Shown here piece by piece: positions 60,823 through 64,000 of a stretch of 64,000 bases of DNA. Made by a program: the position numbers and the translations under genes. Positions within the stretch are counted from its first letter, which is position 1; each line of letters starts with the position of its first letter. The notes under the pieces are model-generated. The model was not told where the DNA came from. It ran no database searches and saw nothing but the letters and a program-made list of their open reading frames with translations. This DNA comes from Burkholderiales bacterium (GTDB lineage Bacteria > Pseudomonadota > Gammaproteobacteria > Burkholderiales > SG8-39), in assembly GCA_027493935.1 (NCBI GenBank), contig JAOSJV010000001.1:744001-808000 (forward strand). Direction: 5' to 3'.

Positions 60823-62413
60823 ATGTGGACGAGGCGAGAGTTCGTGAAGACCCTTGGTGCGGGTGGCTTGGTGGGGGCATTCCCGCACGCGGCGCGTTCG
60901 GCAGCCGATCCCGACGTGTCGCTGCGGCTCGTCGCGGCGCCGTCGCACGCGCGCATCTTCGGCGGGGCGGAGACGCCGGTGCTCCGCTTCACCGGCGAGG
61001 TGCTGAGCGGGCGCCGGGATGCCCTCAAGCCATCGGCGAGCTATCTCGGCCCCACGCTCGATCTCGTGCGCGGCGAGCGGGTGCGGATCGTGTTCGAGAA
61101 CCGGCTCGCGGAAACGACCATCGTCCACTGGCACGGAATGATCGTGCCCGAAGCGGCCGACGGGCATCCGCGCTTCGCGATCGCGCCAGGCGGGCGCTAC
61201 GTCTACGAATTCACCGTGCGGAATCCCGCGGGAACCTACCTCTACCACCCGCACCCGCACGGCCGCACCGGGCATCAGGTGTACTACGGGCTTGCGGGCC
61301 TCCTCATCGTCCGCGAGCCGGCTGAGCGCGACATGGGACTTCCCTCCGGAGCGTTCGAGCTTCCACTCGTCATTCAGGATCGACGCGTCGCGGAGGGCAA
61401 CCGGCTCGCATTCAAGCGGATGATGATGGACGACATGAACGGCGTGCTCGGCGACACGGTGCTGGTGAACGGGCAGCCGGACGCCGCGTTCAGGGTCGCA
61501 CCGCGCGGGTACCGCTTGCGGCTCGCGAACGTGTCAAACGCGCGGATCTACAAGCTCGCATGGTCGGATGGCCGGCCGCTCACCGTGATCGGCACCGACA
61601 ACGGCCTGCTGTCCGCGGCCGAGGGACCGCAGGAGCGTCCCTACGTGACCCTTGCACCGTTCGAGCGCATCGAGCTCTTCGAGGATTTCGGCCGGCGGCG
61701 TGCCGGCGCCGAGGTTGCGCTGGTGAGCCAGGCGTTCTCCGCCGGCGGGGGAATGATGGGCGGAATGATGAGCGGCGGGATGATGGGCGGGATGATGGGA
61801 CGGGGAATGATGGGGGAGAAGGCGGCCGTGGCATGGGGGGCATGATGGGCGGTGGAATGCGCGGGATGATGGGCGGCGGCGCGCAGCAAGGGGACGCGCT
61901 CGTCGTAGCGCGCTTCGCGGTGTCGGGCGGAAGCGTTTCACGCGCCCAGCCGCTGCACCTGCCCGTCGTGCCCCCTGGCGCGAAGAGGACCCTGCGCTCG
62001 AGCTCTCGACCGAGCTTTCCATGCAGCACATGCGCGGCCTGCTGAACGGCCGCGGCTTCGAGATGGGCGGCGGCGTCGCCGACGACGAGCGGCTGCCGCT
62101 CGGCAAGCCGGTCGTGTGGACGTTCTCGAATCCGGCAACGCAGATGATGGCGATGCCGCACCCGATCCACATCCACGGCGTGCGCTTTCGCGTCGTCGAG
62201 CGCAGCGGGGGCGGTGACGCCGGCCGCGAGCTCGCCGCGGGGATCGTGGACGCCGGCTACCAGGACACGTTCCTCATCCTGCCGGGCGAGCGCGTGCGGG
62301 TGCAGGTCACCCCGACCGAGCCCGGCCTCTTTATGTACCACTGCCACAACCTGGAGCACGAGGACGGCGGAATGATGCGCAACTGCCGGTTCGAACCCTC
62401 GCGCGGCGCCTAG
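60823..62413 (+). CDS. Tat-exported multicopper oxidase with Met-rich insert (two frame breaks)
   Basis: About 530 residues, CueO/laccase-like. A twin-arginine signal (MWTRREFVKTLGAGGLVGAF) points to Tat export. Copper sites: VHWHGMIVP, YLYHPHPHGRTGHQVYYG, then PHPIHIHGVRFRV and MYHCHNLEHEDGGMM (type 1 and trinuclear ligands). Between cupredoxin domains 2 and 3 lies a Met/Gly-rich stretch with MMGGMMSGGMMGGMM and more, like the Cu(I)-binding Met segment of CueO. Breaks near 61820 and 61985 split the gene into three frames; both sit in G-rich or C-rich sequence. Likely oxidises Cu(I) in the periplasm. Confidence 0.88.
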
Positions 62414-62464
62414 AACCGAGCCGCATCCCCATCCCGATCTCACTACTTCCGAGGAGCGCTTCAG

Positions 62465-62764
62465 ATGGAATCCACCCAGAGAATATTCGCGGCGTCGTCG
62501 GCGATCGCCTTGCGCGGCCTCACCTTGAACGGCCGCCTGAGCGTCCGGACGGGCGTCCTCGGGCTGGCTTTCGCGGGCGTCGCGGCGGGGCTCCTCTTCA
62601 GTTGGGACTGGCTGGTCGCGGCGGGCCTCTCGTCGCTCGTCGTCGGCGTGCTGCCGTGCGCCGCGATGTGTGCGCTGGGATTGTGCATGGGCCGTGGCGG
62701 CAAGGGGAGCGCCTCCGCCGTGAGGGATGTGCCCGCGAGCCCCGCCGAAACCGACAAGCCCTGA
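62465..62764 (+). CDS. Small membrane protein with Cys motif
   Basis: 99 residues with two hydrophobic segments (TGVLGLAFAGVAAGLLFSWD and LVAAGLSSLVVGVLPCAAMC). The second ends in a conspicuous PCAAMCALGLCMGRGGKG motif with three Cys and two Met, which could bind a metal. No family recognised. It lies between the oxidase and the DsbA-like gene on the same strand with a fair ribosome site (gaggagcg). Confidence 0.68.
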   Translation: MESTQRIFAASSAIALRGLTLNGRLSVRTGVLGLAFAGVAAGLLFSWDWLVAAGLSSLVVGVLPCAAMCALGLCMGRGGKGSASAVRDVPASPAETDKP

Positions 62765-62824
62765 CTCGGCGCCGTGCATCCCGCGCGTCGATCCCGTGCG
62801 TCGCCCTTTGCCGGAGGAATCTCC

Positions 62825-63660
62825 ATGCCGACCCTGATCGCCGTGATTCTCATCGCTTCCGCAGCTTTGCTGCCCGCGCATGCGGCGGAGCCCGTCGCGC
62901 GTCCCGCCGCCGAGCCCGATCCCGCGCTGGTGGATGCGATCGTGCGCAAGCTCGAGGCCGACGGCACGCTCGACCGCGCGGTCGAGCGTGCGATCGACCG
63001 CTACGTCAAGCGTCAGCGCGAAGCGCAACAGTCGGCGCAGGCCCGGGAGGAGACCGAGCTGCGCGCGCAGGCCAAGTCCGCGCGCCCGGTGTCGCCTCGC
63101 CGCGACCACATCCGTGGAAACCCGTCGGCCGCGGTCTCGATCATCGAGTACTCCGACTTCGAGTGCCCCCTTCTGCAAGCGCTTCCACGCCACGCCCGGG
63201 GAGCTCACGCGGCAGTTCGGGGACCGGGTGAACTGGGTGTTTCGCCACTTCCCGCTCGATTTCCACAATCCCGCCGCGCGCCGGGAAGCGATCGCGAGCG
63301 AGTGCGCGGCGAAGCTGGGCGGGAACGAGGCGTTCTGGAAGTACACCGGCGCGGTGTTCGAGCACACGCAGTCGAACGGTAAGGGCCTCCCCGGCAGCGT
63401 ATTCCGAGGCGGCCCTCGCGACGCGGATGGGCCTGAACGCAGCGGCGTTCGCCGAGTGCATGAAGGACCCCGCCATGGCGAAGCGCGTCGACGAGGACTT
63501 TGCGGACGGCGCCGCGGTGCGCATCTCGGGCACGCCCACCACGCTGATCCGCGACAACCGCACCGGCGCGACGGAGGTCGTCGTCGGGGCGCGCCCGGCC
63601 GACTTCATCGCGCCGATCATCGAGCGCGCGCTCGGCGCGACGCCCGAAAGCGCGCGCTGA
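62825..63660 (+). CDS. DsbA-family thiol oxidoreductase/isomerase (two frame breaks)
   Basis: About 278 residues. A Sec signal (MPTLIAVILIASAALLPAHA) and a helical N-terminal dimerisation-like segment precede a DsbA-like domain: GNPSAAVSIIEYSDFECP, then after an extra C near 63173 FCKRFHATPGELTRQFGDRV, giving the active site CPFC. A second break near 63395 leads to NAAAFAECMKDPAMAKRVDE and RISGTPTTLIRDNRTGATEV with the cis-Pro loop. Similar to BdbD/DsbG-like proteins. It is followed by ccdA, so it may act with that reductant route. Confidence 0.86.
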
Positions 63661-63697
63661 GCGGAAGGCGCCGCCTGCCACGCGGACCGGCCACTCC

Positions 63698-64000
63698 ATG
63701 ATCACGGCCTCGGCGCTCGGGCTTGCCACCGCGTTTCTCGCGGGGATCGTGTCCTTTCTGTCGCCGTGCGTGCTGCCGCTCGTCCCGGGGTATGTGTCGT
63801 TCATTGCCGGACAGAGCGCCGAGCCACGGCACTTTCGGATCTCGGCGCGCCTGTCCACGCTCGGGATCAGTGCTTTCTTCGTCGCGGGGTTCGCCAGCGT
63901 GTTCATCGCCCTCGGGGCGAGCGCCAGTGCGATGGGCGAGCTTCTCTCGCGCTACCGCTACGAGCTCAACATCCTCGGCGGGGTCGTCGTCATCGCCTTC
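63698..64000 (+). CDS. CcdA/DsbD-like cytochrome c biogenesis membrane protein (cut by window)
   Basis: The first 101 residues of a CcdA-type transmembrane electron carrier. The hallmark Cys-Pro helix is FLAGIVSFLSPCVLPLVPGY, followed by a loop and two more helices (TLGISAFFVAGFASVFIALG and a partial LNILGGVVVIAF). It transfers electrons from cytoplasmic thioredoxin to periplasmic thioredoxins such as the DsbE and TlpA proteins encoded upstream. The 3' end is beyond the window, so a full DsbD with extra domains cannot be excluded, although the N-terminus lacks the DsbD-alpha domain. Confidence 0.9.
   Translation, partial: MITASALGLATAFLAGIVSFLSPCVLPLVPGYVSFIAGQSAEPRHFRISARLSTLGISAFFVAGFASVFIALGASASAMGELLSRYRYELNILGGVVVIAF

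Noticed and set aside
48643..64000. Second attachment site (copy of the tRNA-Val 3' end)
   Set aside because: I scanned for ggttcgaatccaagcgggccc and shorter cores and saw no convincing copy within the window.

Overview
This is about 64 kb of very GC-rich chromosome from a betaproteobacterium. The evidence is gene order: mlaE-D-A-C-B, an ABC-2 exporter, bolA and murA, then hisG-D-C-B-H-A-F-I-E, a HIT protein and tatABC; petABC followed by sspA and sspB; and rpsU-yqeY-dnaG-rpoD. HisG is the short form. A Burkholderiales-like or deeper-branching lineage fits, but I cannot name a genus.

Layout. 1-4.9 kb: phospholipid-asymmetry (Mla) genes, an ABC-2 exporter and a BolA-family gene. 4.9-6.2 kb: murA. 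6.3-13.2 kb: a nearly complete histidine operon with many 4-8 bp overlaps. 13.3-15.4 kb: HIT protein and Tat translocase. 15.5-17.5 kb: divergent DegS-like protease and NIF3 protein. 17.6-21.2 kb: cytochrome bc1 complex and sspA. 21.3-23.2 kb: a group II intron with a damaged maturase gene, inserted between sspA and sspB. 23.3-24.6 kb: sspB, a SWIB-domain protein and tRNA-Thr. 24.7-27.3 kb: a hybrid histidine kinase and its overlapping receiver protein. 27.6-32.2 kb: PLP lyase, nicotinate phosphoribosyltransferase-like gene, lipoprotein and CoA transferase. 32.2-33.5 kb: bacterioferritin, bfd and a small orphan gene under two Fur-box-like sites. 33.5-45.8 kb: typA, ogt, xerD, ybaK, folB, a methyltransferase, plsY, tsaD and the macromolecular-synthesis operon. 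46-48.4 kb: threonine dehydratase and an amidohydrolase.

48.5-55.2 kb is accessory DNA. A tRNA-Val is followed directly by a convergent tyrosine integrase, an HTH protein, an AbiEi/AbiEii toxin-antitoxin pair, about 1.4 kb with no recognisable gene, and a DUF5131 (Gp37/Gp68-like) plus TcmP pair, which is a conserved but functionally unknown two-gene module. 55.3 kb to the right edge is a dense periplasmic copper and thiol-redox cluster: small Cys-rich exported protein, PCu(A)C chaperone, SCO1, beta-propeller-like protein, two c-type cytochromes, a membrane protein, DsbE/CcmG, TlpA, a Met-rich multicopper oxidase, a DsbA-like protein and CcdA. Together these could deliver copper, oxidise Cu(I) and supply reductant to the periplasm.

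Many conserved genes (murA, petC, sspA, sspB, typA, tsaD, the integrase, abiEi, DUF5131, PCu(A)C, the oxidase and others) carry one or two single-base frame breaks, often in G or C runs. Because several are normally essential, I read most of these as consensus errors, not real pseudogenes. Coordinates for such genes span the reconstructed gene.
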